From: Gammaproteobacteria bacterium
Lineage (GTDB): Bacteria; Pseudomonadota; Gammaproteobacteria; Pseudomonadales; Halieaceae
DNA: 14,427 bases
Direction of reading: 5' to 3'
Assembly (NCBI GenBank): GCA_002748505.1
Contig: PDSN01000116.1
Span: 1 to 14,427, forward strand
In this document: positions 1 to 6,926 of the stretch, piece by piece
How the letters are laid out: the number at the start of each line of letters is the position of its first letter
Position numbering within the stretch: position 1 is the stretch's first letter
The notes under the pieces: generated by a model
Databases searched by the model: none
The model's input: only the letters and a program-made list of their open reading frames with translations
What the model was told of the DNA's origin: nothing
Program-made: the position numbers and the translations under genes

Positions 1-203
1 CCCGGATATTTCACCAGTAAATGGAATTTTCGGGAAGAAATGAGCGTTGCTCAAACACCATTCAAACCGTGGCCGCAAAGTTCGAAGTCATTTTTTCGAA
101 ACAGGTACCAATTGCACATGTGCCTATGCTGTCACTCGCAGCATAACTCATTGATATCAAATAAATAATAGCGGAGAAGTCGCCGTACTGGCGAAATATC
201 CGG
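1..203 (+). repeat. MITE-like inverted-repeat element, copy A
   Basis: This is a non-coding element with terminal inverted repeats. The left end reads CCGGATATTTCACCAGTA and the right end, TACTGGCGAAATATCCGG, is its reverse complement with one mismatch. Its first 36 bases are identical to those of copy B at 3088. Its last 60 bases (144-203) match 3270-3329 with four differences. The cores differ apart from a shared block holding two TTCGAA palindromes (81-101). Inside are a 10-bp palindrome GCACATGTGC (114-123) and a perfect 7-bp stem, TATGCTG/CAGCATA (125-131 and 139-145). No transposase is encoded, so it would be a passive element moved in trans. The parent transposon family cannot be named from this window. 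The left flank lies outside the window. Confidence 0.8.
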
Positions 204-204
204 A

Positions 205-1005
205 CTAGGTCTGATAATTTGGCGCTCTCTGCTCCAGTTCAGACATCACCGCCTCAAGCTGATTGGGCTTGCCGATCACGTCTTTCTGCTCTTGGGACTC
301 CATCAAAAAGCCCTCCGCCACCGACAGATACGGCGCAGCGTTTAACAGACGCTTGTTGGCCGCCACCGCATCGGGGCTGCGCCTGGCGATCTGCGCCGCC
401 AAAGCCATTGCCTCAGCGCGTGGATTGGCCACCACATGGGTGACAAAACCATAACTGCGCGCATCGTCAGCCTCAAATACACGACCGGTATAACACAGCT
501 CGCGGACGATATCGTCGCTGGCCAGATGCCGCATCAACTGGGTTCCCGCCATATCGGGCACCAGCCCCCATTTAATCTCCATGATTGAAAAACGCGTTTC
601 CGGCGCTGCATAGCGGATGTCCGCACCCAGGGCGATTTGAAAGCCACCGCCAAAGGCCACGCCGTGCAGGGCAGCGATTACCGGCACCGGCAACTCGCGC
701 CAGGCATAGGAGACATATTGAAAAAGGTTCGATACGCCGTGAGTGCGCGCCATCAAATCTCCAAGGCCGTCCGCATCGGGCTGCTCGACCAGCTTGGCGA
801 AATTCCCCATATCCAGACCGGCACAAAAGGCTTTGCCCTCACCGGACAGCACCACCACGCGAACACTTTTGTCCTGTTTTAGCTGATCGGCAGTTTCAGC
901 CAGTGCTTGCAGCATGGCATCATCCAAAGCGTTCATTTTATCGGCGCGAATCATGCGCACATCGGCGATGCCGTTTTCAATTTCAATGGAAATACGGTCT
1001 TGCAT
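205..1005 (-). CDS. Crotonase-family protein (enoyl-CoA hydratase/isomerase-like)
   Basis: This 266-residue protein has the full length of the cytosolic crotonase fold, which acts on acyl-CoA thioesters. The oxyanion-hole regions are visible as AFCAGLDMGNF (59-69) and HGVAFGGGFQIALGAD (114-129), followed by MEIKWGLVPDMAGTQ (142-156). By alignment from memory with mammalian enoyl-CoA hydratase, the second catalytic Glu is kept (E143), but the first position is Gln (Q123). Classical water addition is therefore doubtful, and isomerase or another crotonase chemistry is possible. It is divergent from an acyl-CoA dehydrogenase and near a TetR gene, which fits fatty or branched acyl-CoA catabolism. 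The start ATG is preceded by a GAGAG ribosome site. The stop codon touches MITE copy A. The family call is firm; the substrate is unknown. Confidence 0.9.
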   Translation of the reverse strand: MQDRISIEIENGIADVRMIRADKMNALDDAMLQALAETADQLKQDKSVRVVVLSGEGKAFCAGLDMGNFAKLVEQPDADGLGDLMARTHGVSNLFQYVSYAWRELPVPVIAALHGVAFGGGFQIALGADIRYAAPETRFSIMEIKWGLVPDMAGTQLMRHLASDDIVRELCYTGRVFEADDARSYGFVTHVVANPRAEAMALAAQIARRSPDAVAANKRLLNAAPYLSVAEGFLMESQEQKDVIGKPNQLEAVMSELEQRAPNYQT

Positions 1006-1046
1006 GGCAGTCTCTCATATAACAGGTTTGACACAATGACTCTGTG

Positions 1047-1086
1047 TGAGCCACGCTCATAACAGTAACATAAAAACCGCTGTAAA
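1047..1086 (-). promoter_or_regulatory. Candidate promoter and operator of the crotonase gene
   Basis: On the minus strand TTTACA (1081-1086) and TGTTAT (1059-1064) are 16 bp apart and could be -35 and -10 boxes. Directly downstream, at 1047-1059, lies the 13-bp palindrome TGAGC-CAC-GCTCA. An operator there would block the promoter. The nearby TetR protein is the obvious candidate ligand, but this is inference. Another weak inverted repeat, ACACA/TGTGT, is at 1031-1047. Confidence 0.35.
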
Positions 1087-1143
1087 CCACGGTCTTCTGC
1101 GCCAGCAGTTTTACACACTCAAGCAGCGACAAGAACAAAGCCC

Positions 1144-1171
1144 TTGAACCCACACAAAACTGAGCTATACT
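1144..1171 (+). promoter_or_regulatory. Sigma-70-like promoter of the acyl-CoA dehydrogenase
   Basis: TTGAAC (1144-1149) and TATACT (1166-1171) are separated by 16 bp, giving four and five matches to the sigma-70 boxes. The expected transcription start, near 1178, leaves a leader of about 25 bases before the ATG at 1204. The next upstream in-frame ATG (1144) would lie inside this promoter, which argues for the later start. Confidence 0.5.
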
Positions 1172-1203
1172 CATTTTTTGACATTCACATTGGCGAGGCC
1201 AAC

Positions 1204-2355
1204 ATGCTCTACCAGGAAGAACACCGCGAACTCCAGCGCACAGTCACCCAGTTTGTCGAGACTGAAGTCAACCCCTTTGTCGATGAGTGGGAGGAAGCCG
1301 GCATCTTTCCCGCCCACGAGGTTTTCAAAAAAGCGGCGGATCTGGGACTTTTGGGCATCACCAAGCCCGAAGCCTACGGAGGCCTGGGGCTGGATTACAG
1401 CTATTCCATCGCCGCCAACGAAGCCTGGGGCAGCACGCGCTGCGGCGGCATCCCTATGGGTATCAGTGTGCAAACCGATATGGCCACTCCCGCCCTGGCG
1501 CGCTTTGGCAGCGATGAGCTGCGGGAACAGTTTCTCGCCCCGGCCATCGCCGGAGAGATGGTCGCCAGCATCGGTGTGAGCGAGCCCGGTGCAGGTTCGG
1601 ATGTGGCGAGCATCACCACCACCGCCAAAAAACGCGGCGACGACTACGTCATCAATGGCAGCAAGATGTGGATCACCAACAGCACCCAGGCTGATTTTAT
1701 CGTGGTGCTGGCCAATACCTCGGACGGTCAGCGTCACGCCAACAAATCACTGGTTGTGGTACCCACCGACACACCGGGGTTTTCCACCTCCGCAAGACTC
1801 AACAAACTGGGTATGCGTTCGTCTGACACTGCGCAACTGTTTTTTGATGACGTGGTCGTGCCCCAGTCCTACCGTATCGGCAAGGAAGGCGACGGCTTTC
1901 GCATGCAAATGATGCAGTTTCAGGAAGAGCGCCTGGCCTGCGCCGCGCTCGCCCTGCGCGGCCTGGAACTCTGTATTGACGAAACCATCGCCTACACCAG
2001 CGAGCGCCAGGCCTTCGGCAAAGCGTTGATCGACAACCAACTGATTCACACCCAACTGGCGGAAATGAAAATGGAGGTGGAATGCCTGCGCGCCATCACC
2101 TATCAGGCCGGTGAAATGTATGTGCGCGGTGAAGACCCCACCATGTTGGCCTCTTTTGCCAAACTCAAAGCGGGCAAGCTCACCCGGCAGATTCCCAGCG
2201 ACTGCCTGCAATTCTGGGGCGGTATGGGCTTTATGTGGGATAACGTCGTCGCCCGCCTCTACCGCGATATGCGTTTAACCTCCATCGGCGGCGGTGCAGA
2301 TGAGGTGATGCTGGGTATCATCGGCAAGCACCTGGGTGTGGCGACAAGAAAATAG
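1204..2355 (+). CDS. Acyl-CoA dehydrogenase
   Basis: This is an FAD-dependent flavoprotein that oxidises acyl-CoA to 2-enoyl-CoA and passes electrons to ETF. The start at 1204 is chosen because GAGG (1195-1198) precedes it and a promoter covers the earlier ATG; the product is 383 residues, the normal family length. The FAD/substrate motifs IGVSEPGAGSD (123-133) and MWITNS (155-160) are present. The medium-chain catalytic Glu position near the C-terminus is Gly (IGGGADE, 361-367). A Glu in FQEERL (E242) sits where isovaleryl-CoA and long-chain dehydrogenases carry their catalytic base. From memory the sequence resembles citronellyl-CoA dehydrogenase AtuD of Pseudomonas, so a branched substrate is plausible, but no other atu genes are seen here. 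With the divergent crotonase it could form two consecutive beta-oxidation-type steps. Confidence 0.93.
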   Translation: MLYQEEHRELQRTVTQFVETEVNPFVDEWEEAGIFPAHEVFKKAADLGLLGITKPEAYGGLGLDYSYSIAANEAWGSTRCGGIPMGISVQTDMATPALARFGSDELREQFLAPAIAGEMVASIGVSEPGAGSDVASITTTAKKRGDDYVINGSKMWITNSTQADFIVVLANTSDGQRHANKSLVVVPTDTPGFSTSARLNKLGMRSSDTAQLFFDDVVVPQSYRIGKEGDGFRMQMMQFQEERLACAALALRGLELCIDETIAYTSERQAFGKALIDNQLIHTQLAEMKMEVECLRAITYQAGEMYVRGEDPTMLASFAKLKAGKLTRQIPSDCLQFWGGMGFMWDNVVARLYRDMRLTSIGGGADEVMLGIIGKHLGVATRK

Positions 2356-2398
2356 CGGGCAGACGGTCCCAACTAAGCACGCTCAATCAATCGTCCTG

Positions 2399-3058
2399 TC
2401 AAACCTGCCGCTCAAGCAAGGCCAAAATCCGATCCAGCTTTGCTTCGCTACCGACAAGGTTTGATGGTTCGCTGGCGCCATAGAACAATAAATCCAGAAT
2501 CTGCGCGGTCAACTCAGGAATATCGATGCGCACACCGCGGTCAAAATGGGACAAGGCGTAGTGTTCGATGGCACCAAACAGCATATCGCGCAGGCGGCGC
2601 GGATTTACGCTGCGGCGAAACTCACCACTTTCTCTCATCTGTTCAAACAGCTCCACAAATAAACGCGTATAGCGTTGATTGGAAGCATAAAAACGGCTGG
2701 AAAACTCGTCTTCTGCGCGCCTTGCTCTGACACCAAACAACTTAACCACGGGCCAGTTTTTTTCCAATTCAACAAGATACAATTCCGCAAGCCTTACCAA
2801 CTGCTGGGAGTCTGTACACGGTTTTTCAAGCAAGGCCTCAGACTCGCTTTGCAAGTTATCGTAAAAATCCTGCATCAAGGCCAGTAACAAACCGCGCTTG
2901 TTTTTAAAGTGCAAAAACACCGTACCCTCAGCACACTCGGCGACCCGCGCCACCTCGCTGGTGGGCGCATTATCAAAACCGTGTTCGGAAAACACCTGTC
3001 GCGCCGCTTCCAGAATTATTTTACGGGTGCGCGCTGCTTTACCCTGTGGCTGTGTCAT
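2399..3058 (-). CDS. TetR/AcrR-family transcriptional regulator
   Basis: This 219-residue repressor-type protein has an N-terminal TetR helix-turn-helix (residues 10-56), with the typical tail FLHFKNKRGLL (48-58). A helical ligand-binding and dimerisation domain follows. It is convergent with the acyl-CoA dehydrogenase (43-bp gap), and it likely senses an acyl-CoA or lipid and controls the dehydrogenase/crotonase pair. That role is inferred from position only. A strong AAAGGA ribosome site precedes the start. MITE copy B begins only 29 bp upstream of the ATG, so the native promoter has been displaced or is now supplied by the element. Confidence 0.9.
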   Translation of the reverse strand: MTQPQGKAARTRKIILEAARQVFSEHGFDNAPTSEVARVAECAEGTVFLHFKNKRGLLLALMQDFYDNLQSESEALLEKPCTDSQQLVRLAELYLVELEKNWPVVKLFGVRARRAEDEFSSRFYASNQRYTRLFVELFEQMRESGEFRRSVNPRRLRDMLFGAIEHYALSHFDRGVRIDIPELTAQILDLLFYGASEPSNLVGSEAKLDRILALLERQV

Positions 3059-3087
3059 AGAAAATCCTTTAGCAACACGCTATTTAA

Positions 3088-3330
3088 CCCGGATATTTCA
3101 CCAGTAAATGGAATTTTCGGGAACAAATGGCAAAGAAGGTTGCCCAAACATCATGAAAAGCGTAGTGGTGGCTACGGTTTGAATGATTTTGGGCAAGATT
3201 CGAAGTCATTTTTTTCGAAAAACCATTTTGGTGCAGTTTGTACATTGGCTTTTGTTGCCATTTATTGCGTAACTCATTGATATTAAATAAATAATAGCGG
3301 AGAAGTCACCGTACTGGTAAAATATCCGGG
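3088..3330 (+). repeat. MITE-like inverted-repeat element, copy B
   Basis: This is a 243-bp relative of copy A in the same orientation. The left 36 bp are identical, and the right 60 bp (3270-3329) match with four differences. The shared double-TTCGAA block lies at 3199-3220, and the rest of the core is different and longer. The ends form CCCGGATATTT...AAATATCCGGG. The triplet TTA occurs at 3084-3086, just before the element (with one A between), and again directly after it at 3331-3333, which fits a 3-bp target duplication. It contains no gene of its own. It does contain the end of the MAPEG reading frame and adjoins the upstream region of the TetR gene. Confidence 0.85.
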
Positions 3331-3758
3331 TTAGCACAAAATTCCCAAATGGCGCGCCCAAGCATGCTCCACAGAATCAACGAGGACAGAAAATAAACCA
3401 AAAAACGATGCAGAACGCGATTGTAAGTGCACTGCACGATAGAGTGTAAAACCCGCAACACCACAAATGCCCACGCCGCCTGCATATAAAAATGCGCGAT
3501 CTCGCCCTGCATCATCAAATACAGGCAGAGCGCGTAAAACAATACCGGCATTTCAAACAGATTCATATAATTATGCCCGGGTGCCGCCACAGCAGGGGGT
3601 AAAATTCTTTCGCGCTGTTCGGGCAGGCGCAGGTCTTCCATGTCTATCTTTTCACTTTGCAAAAAAATCGCGCGGCGAATAAATGAAATGAGCCACACCA
3701 GTGCGGTAAGAACCATCATGGTGAACAAGGGTAATGCCAGTTGCGATGCTGAAATCAT
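3306..3758 (-). CDS. MAPEG-family integral membrane protein
   Basis: This 150-residue protein belongs to the MAPEG family (membrane-associated proteins in eicosanoid and glutathione metabolism). In bacteria these are small four-helix inner-membrane proteins of mostly unknown substrate, some with glutathione-transferase or peroxidase activity. Hydrophobic helices run at about 8-28, 66-84, 90-108 and 118-138. The family motif NLFEMPVLFYAL (66-77) is clear. The last seven residues, PDILPVR, and the TGA stop are encoded by the right end of MITE copy B. Removing the element and one TTA copy would end the protein at ...EFCAK followed by TAG. The core is intact, so the protein is probably still functional. 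The gene is divergent from yffB. Confidence 0.85.
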   Translation of the reverse strand: MISASQLALPLFTMMVLTALVWLISFIRRAIFLQSEKIDMEDLRLPEQRERILPPAVAAPGHNYMNLFEMPVLFYALCLYLMMQGEIAHFYMQAAWAFVVLRVLHSIVQCTYNRVLHRFLVYFLSSLILWSMLGRAIWEFCANPDILPVR

Positions 3759-3822
3759 GGTTTTGCCTTAACAGTTGCTATCTGCTCCATTATCCACAGT
3801 CCGCGGCTGAGGGCAAAAACGT

Positions 3823-3852
3823 TTTTCAAGCCGCGCCCAATTTAGGTATCAT
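3823..3852 (+). promoter_or_regulatory. Candidate promoter of yffB-dapD-dapE
   Basis: TTTTCA (3823-3828) and TATCAT (3847-3852) are 18 bp apart in the divergent gap between the MAPEG gene and yffB. Each has four or five matches to the sigma-70 boxes. It is the best candidate I see for the dap cluster. Confidence 0.4.
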
Positions 3853-3885
3853 GCCCGCCTGTTTTAATTTTCTTCGGTAATCACT

Positions 3886-4230
3886 ATGACCACCCTATAC
3901 GGCATCAGCAACTGCGATACGGTAAAAAAGGCGCGCCGCTACCTCGATGAAAAAGGCGTTAGCTACAGTTTTCACGATTTTCGCAAAGACGGTTTAGAGC
4001 CAGCGCAGGTGCAACACTGGGTTGACACCCTGGGCTGGGAAGCGCTGCTCAACAAACGCAGCACCAGTTGGAAGGCGCTGAGCCCCGCCGCGCGTGAGTC
4101 AATGGACGACCGCAGCGCCGTCGCCGCTATTTTGCAAACACCCACCCTGATAAAGCGCCCCCTGCTCGATACCGGCAGCGCGCTGTACACCGGCTTTAAA
4201 GCAGAAACCTACGACGGCCTTTTTGCTTAA
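3886..4230 (+). CDS. yffB: ArsC/Spx-like reductase family protein YffB
   Basis: This 114-residue thioredoxin-fold protein belongs to the ArsC-like YffB family. It is a predicted glutathione-dependent thiol reductase of unknown substrate, and arsenate reduction is not established for this branch. The N-terminal signature is MTTLYGISNCDTVKKARRYL with the single conserved Cys at position 10. The Arg residues in NKRST (R58) and KRPLL (R91) sit where ArsC has its substrate arginines. Its place next to dapD and dapE is conserved in many gammaproteobacteria. Its ribosome site is weak. Only 22 bases separate its stop from dapD, so the genes are probably co-transcribed. Confidence 0.88.
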   Translation: MTTLYGISNCDTVKKARRYLDEKGVSYSFHDFRKDGLEPAQVQHWVDTLGWEALLNKRSTSWKALSPAARESMDDRSAVAAILQTPTLIKRPLLDTGSALYTGFKAETYDGLFA

Positions 4231-4252
4231 ACCCAGAACAAGGAATAGAACT

Positions 4253-5272
4253 ATGAGCAACACCTCTTTAGCCTTCGGCCTTGGCGTTGGCACCATCAAC
4301 CAACAGGGACAATGGCTGGAAGTCTTTTTTCCAACCCCGGTACTCAACCCCGGCGAAGCGGTACAAAACGCCGTCTCAAACCTGCCGCTGGGTGAACACT
4401 TAAGCGAGGCACAATTAGCCGGTCTGGCAACACAATTGAGCGCTGCGGAGGAAGCGGAACTCGCCGCGCAAACTGAAGCACTCGCCAGCAGTGGCCGCCC
4501 GGTCACGGCGGTTTTGCAAAATATTGCCGACGCGCCAGACAGCGTGCCTGCGGCGTATATGAAGCTGCACCTGTTATCACACCGTCTGGTCAAACCCCAC
4601 GGCGCCAATCTCGATGGTATTTTCGCCCTGCTGCCCAACGTCGCCTGGACCAACGAAGGCGCGATTGATCTGGCGGAATTGCCCCAGCGTCAACTGGCTG
4701 CGCGTCTGCGCGGCGCAGTGCTGGACGTGGCCTGTGTGGATAAATTCCCAAAAATGACAAACTACGTGGTGCCCAAGGGAGTGCGCATCGCCCACACCGC
4801 ACGGGTGCGTCTGGGTGCATACCTGGGTGAAGGTACAACCATTATGCACGAGGGTTTTGTCAACTTTAATGCGGGCACTGAAGGCACATCCATGGTGGAG
4901 GGGCGTATTTCCGCGGGCGTTTTTGTGGGCGAAGGCTCCGACCTAGGCGGCGGCTGCTCCACCATGGGCACGCTTTCGGGCGGTGGCGATATAGTAATCG
5001 CCCTGGGCAAAGGCTGTCTGCTGGGCGCAAATGCGGGCGTAGGTATTCCACTGGGCGATCAATGCACCGTGGAAGCCGGTTTGTACCTCACCGCAGGCAC
5101 CAAGGTGACCTTGATCGACACCGAGGGCAGAGCCGCCGGAGAAATCAAAGCGCGAGAGCTGGCGGGCAAAAGCGAACTGCTGTTTCGCCGCAATTCCCGC
5201 AACGGCGCGGTTGAGTGCTTGACTAACAATTCCGCCATCGCCTTAAATGACATATTGCATGCCCACAACTAA
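4253..5272 (+). CDS. dapD: 2,3,4,5-tetrahydropyridine-2,6-dicarboxylate N-succinyltransferase DapD
   Basis: DapD transfers succinyl from succinyl-CoA to tetrahydrodipicolinate, a cytosolic step of the succinylase route to meso-diaminopimelate and lysine. The ATG at 4253 is chosen over an upstream in-frame TTG because AAGGAAT (4240-4246) is correctly placed. The product is 339 residues, matching the long Pseudomonas-type DapD. An alpha/beta N-terminal domain is followed by a left-handed beta-helix of hexapeptide repeats (about 178-295), including VRLGAYLGEG and LGKGCLLGANAGVG. The motif SMVEGRIS (213-220) carries the presumed catalytic Glu, E216. It is followed by dapE after 19 bases. Confidence 0.95.
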   Translation: MSNTSLAFGLGVGTINQQGQWLEVFFPTPVLNPGEAVQNAVSNLPLGEHLSEAQLAGLATQLSAAEEAELAAQTEALASSGRPVTAVLQNIADAPDSVPAAYMKLHLLSHRLVKPHGANLDGIFALLPNVAWTNEGAIDLAELPQRQLAARLRGAVLDVACVDKFPKMTNYVVPKGVRIAHTARVRLGAYLGEGTTIMHEGFVNFNAGTEGTSMVEGRISAGVFVGEGSDLGGGCSTMGTLSGGGDIVIALGKGCLLGANAGVGIPLGDQCTVEAGLYLTAGTKVTLIDTEGRAAGEIKARELAGKSELLFRRNSRNGAVECLTNNSAIALNDILHAHN

Positions 5273-5291
5273 GCCCGGAACCTAGCAGCCC

Positions 5292-6434
5292 ATGAGCGAA
5301 CCCTTAAGCCCCACTGTGCAACTTGCCTGTGACCTGATCCACCGCGCCTCGGTCACCCCCGAGGACGCCGGCTGTCAGGATATGATGATAGAGCGCCTTG
5401 CAGCCATCGGCTTTCGCATTGAGAGAATGCCCTTTGGCGAGGTGCAAAACTTCTGGGCGGAGCGCGGTGACGACGGTCCGATTATGGTCTTTGCCGGACA
5501 TACGGACGTGGTGCCCACTGGCCCGGAGCGCCACTGGCGCAGCCTGCCCTTTGAACCCACTATTGAGGGCGATGTGTTGCGCGGGCGCGGCGCGGCGGAT
5601 ATGAAAGGCTCGCTGGCGGCGATGGTCACCGCCTGCGAGAATTTTGTGCATAACCACCCAGGGCATCGCGGGCGTATTGGTTTTTTAATCACCAGCGATG
5701 AGGAAGGCCCTGCCCTTGACGGCACCCAAAAAGTCATCGCCGCGCTGCAAGCTCAGGGGCGCAAAATTGACTGGTGTCTGGTGGGCGAACCGTCCAGCAC
5801 CGCGCACGTTGGCGATGTGATAAAAAACGGCAGGCGCGGCTCGCTGGGCGCGGTCATGCAGATTCACGGTAAACAGGGCCATATCGCCTACCCACATCTG
5901 GCGGACAACCCCATCCACCGCGCCATGCCCGCCCTGGCAGCCCTCGCTGCCGAGCACTGGGATCACGGCAATGATTTCTTCCCCGCCACCAGCCTGCAGA
6001 TCTCCAATATCAACAGCGGCACCGGCGCCAGCAACGTGATTCCCGGCGAATTGGACCTGCAGTTTAATTTCCGTTTTTCCACCGAAGTGACCGCAGAGGA
6101 ACTGAAAACCCGCACCCACGCCATTTTCGACCAATATGAGCTGAACTACGATATAGAGTGGCGCTTATTTGGCGAGCCGTTTTTAACTGACCACGGCGAA
6201 TTACTGGAAGCCGCCCGCGCTGCCATTGCCGGTATCACCGGTATCGAGGCCGAACTCTCCACCTCCGGCGGCACCTCCGATGGCCGCTATATAGCGCCCA
6301 CCGGCGCACAGGTGATCGAACTGGGGCCGGTAAATGCCACCATCCACCAGGTGGACGAATGGGTAAGCGTTTCGGACCTGGAGCAGTTAAGCGATATTTA
6401 TCAGGCGGTGCTGGTGCGTCTGCTGGTGGCTTGA
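5292..6434 (+). CDS. dapE: Succinyl-diaminopimelate desuccinylase DapE
   Basis: DapE is a cytosolic dizinc hydrolase that splits N-succinyl-LL-diaminopimelate into LL-diaminopimelate and succinate, downstream of DapD in the same pathway. The 380-residue length is normal. The M20 peptidase metal ligands are all visible: H70 and D72 in GHTDVVPTGP, D103 in GRGAADMKGS, E137 (general base) and E138 in TSDEEGP, E166 in VGEPSS, and a C-terminal His in NATIHQVDEW. A dimerisation lid domain lies in the middle (about 180-290). The ribosome site is poor (GGAA, 13 bases before the ATG), so translation may depend partly on coupling to dapD. Confidence 0.96.
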   Translation: MSEPLSPTVQLACDLIHRASVTPEDAGCQDMMIERLAAIGFRIERMPFGEVQNFWAERGDDGPIMVFAGHTDVVPTGPERHWRSLPFEPTIEGDVLRGRGAADMKGSLAAMVTACENFVHNHPGHRGRIGFLITSDEEGPALDGTQKVIAALQAQGRKIDWCLVGEPSSTAHVGDVIKNGRRGSLGAVMQIHGKQGHIAYPHLADNPIHRAMPALAALAAEHWDHGNDFFPATSLQISNINSGTGASNVIPGELDLQFNFRFSTEVTAEELKTRTHAIFDQYELNYDIEWRLFGEPFLTDHGELLEAARAAIAGITGIEAELSTSGGTSDGRYIAPTGAQVIELGPVNATIHQVDEWVSVSDLEQLSDIYQAVLVRLLVA

Positions 6435-6439
6435 TAAGC

Positions 6440-6456
6440 AGCAACCCGTTGCTTTT
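6440..6456 (+). terminator. Weak candidate terminator after dapE
   Basis: AGCAAC and GTTGCT form a short stem around a tight CC/CCCG loop, followed by TTTT, six bases after the dapE stop. The stem is short and the U-run brief, so termination would be leaky. Confidence 0.25.
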
Positions 6457-6593
6457 CTGCCTGCGCCGCTGCGTTATCACAACGGCTGGCGGCGCTCGTT
6501 TATCGCAGCCAAACGCCCTCTTCTGGCCGTTCACGGCGCCCAAACAATGCCTGGCGGCGCTTTTCAAGGGCGGAAGCGGCAACCCACAGCTAT

Positions 6594-6622
6594 TTGCCAA
6601 CGATGATGAGCATCTGTACACT
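6594..6622 (+). promoter_or_regulatory. Sigma-70-like promoter of the TacA/TacT-type module
   Basis: TTGCCA (6594-6599) and TACACT (6617-6622) are exactly 17 bp apart. The predicted start, near 6629, leaves a leader of about 25 bases with GGGAG (6642-6646) seven bases before the antitoxin ATG. A dedicated promoter separates this pair from the dap operon. RHH antitoxins normally repress such a promoter, but I see no clear operator palindrome. Confidence 0.5.
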
Positions 6623-6653
6623 TTCAATACACACATAGAGCGGGAGTTGACCG

Positions 6654-6926
6654 ATGCCACAGACACCACTGGAAACCAATCACCGCATGTCATTACGCAT
6701 TGGTGCGAAGGAAAAATCGCTGTTGATACGTGCGGCGGCACTGGAACATACCAATTTGACGGATTTTGTAATTCGTAACGTTTTGTCTGCGGCCAAAAGA
6801 GTCGTCGAAGAACACGAACTGACTGAGCTAACGGAGCGTGACAGCTTGCATGTGCTTGAGTTACTGGACAACCCGCCGCCACCCAATGAAAGACTATTGC
6901 GCGCGGCGTTGGCATTACCAAAGTGA
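6654..6926 (+). CDS. DUF1778 ribbon-helix-helix antitoxin (TacA-like)
   Basis: This 90-residue DUF1778 protein is the DNA-binding antitoxin of TacA/TacT-type modules. The ribbon-helix-helix fold covers about residues 12-58: strand MSLRIGAKEK, then helices through AAALEHTNLTDFVIRNVL. The acidic and proline-containing C-terminus (about 60-90) would wrap the toxin. The GGGAG ribosome site is well placed. It overlaps the GNAT toxin by 4 bases (GTGA), which gives translational coupling with the antitoxin made first. Family and pairing are clear; activity is inferred. Confidence 0.9.
   Translation: MPQTPLETNHRMSLRIGAKEKSLLIRAAALEHTNLTDFVIRNVLSAAKRVVEEHELTELTERDSLHVLELLDNPPPPNERLLRAALALPK

Noticed and set aside
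2909..3280. A 123-codon plus-strand frame crossing the start of the TetR gene and MITE copy B.
   Set aside because: It is antisense to the TetR gene and then runs through non-coding MITE sequence. It has no ribosome site or family resemblance.
6435..6593. A possible integron attC-like or decayed coding region between dapE and the antitoxin (repeated GGCTGGCGGCGCT-type words).
   Set aside because: No paired core sites with the expected spacing could be laid out, and no frame resembles a known protein.
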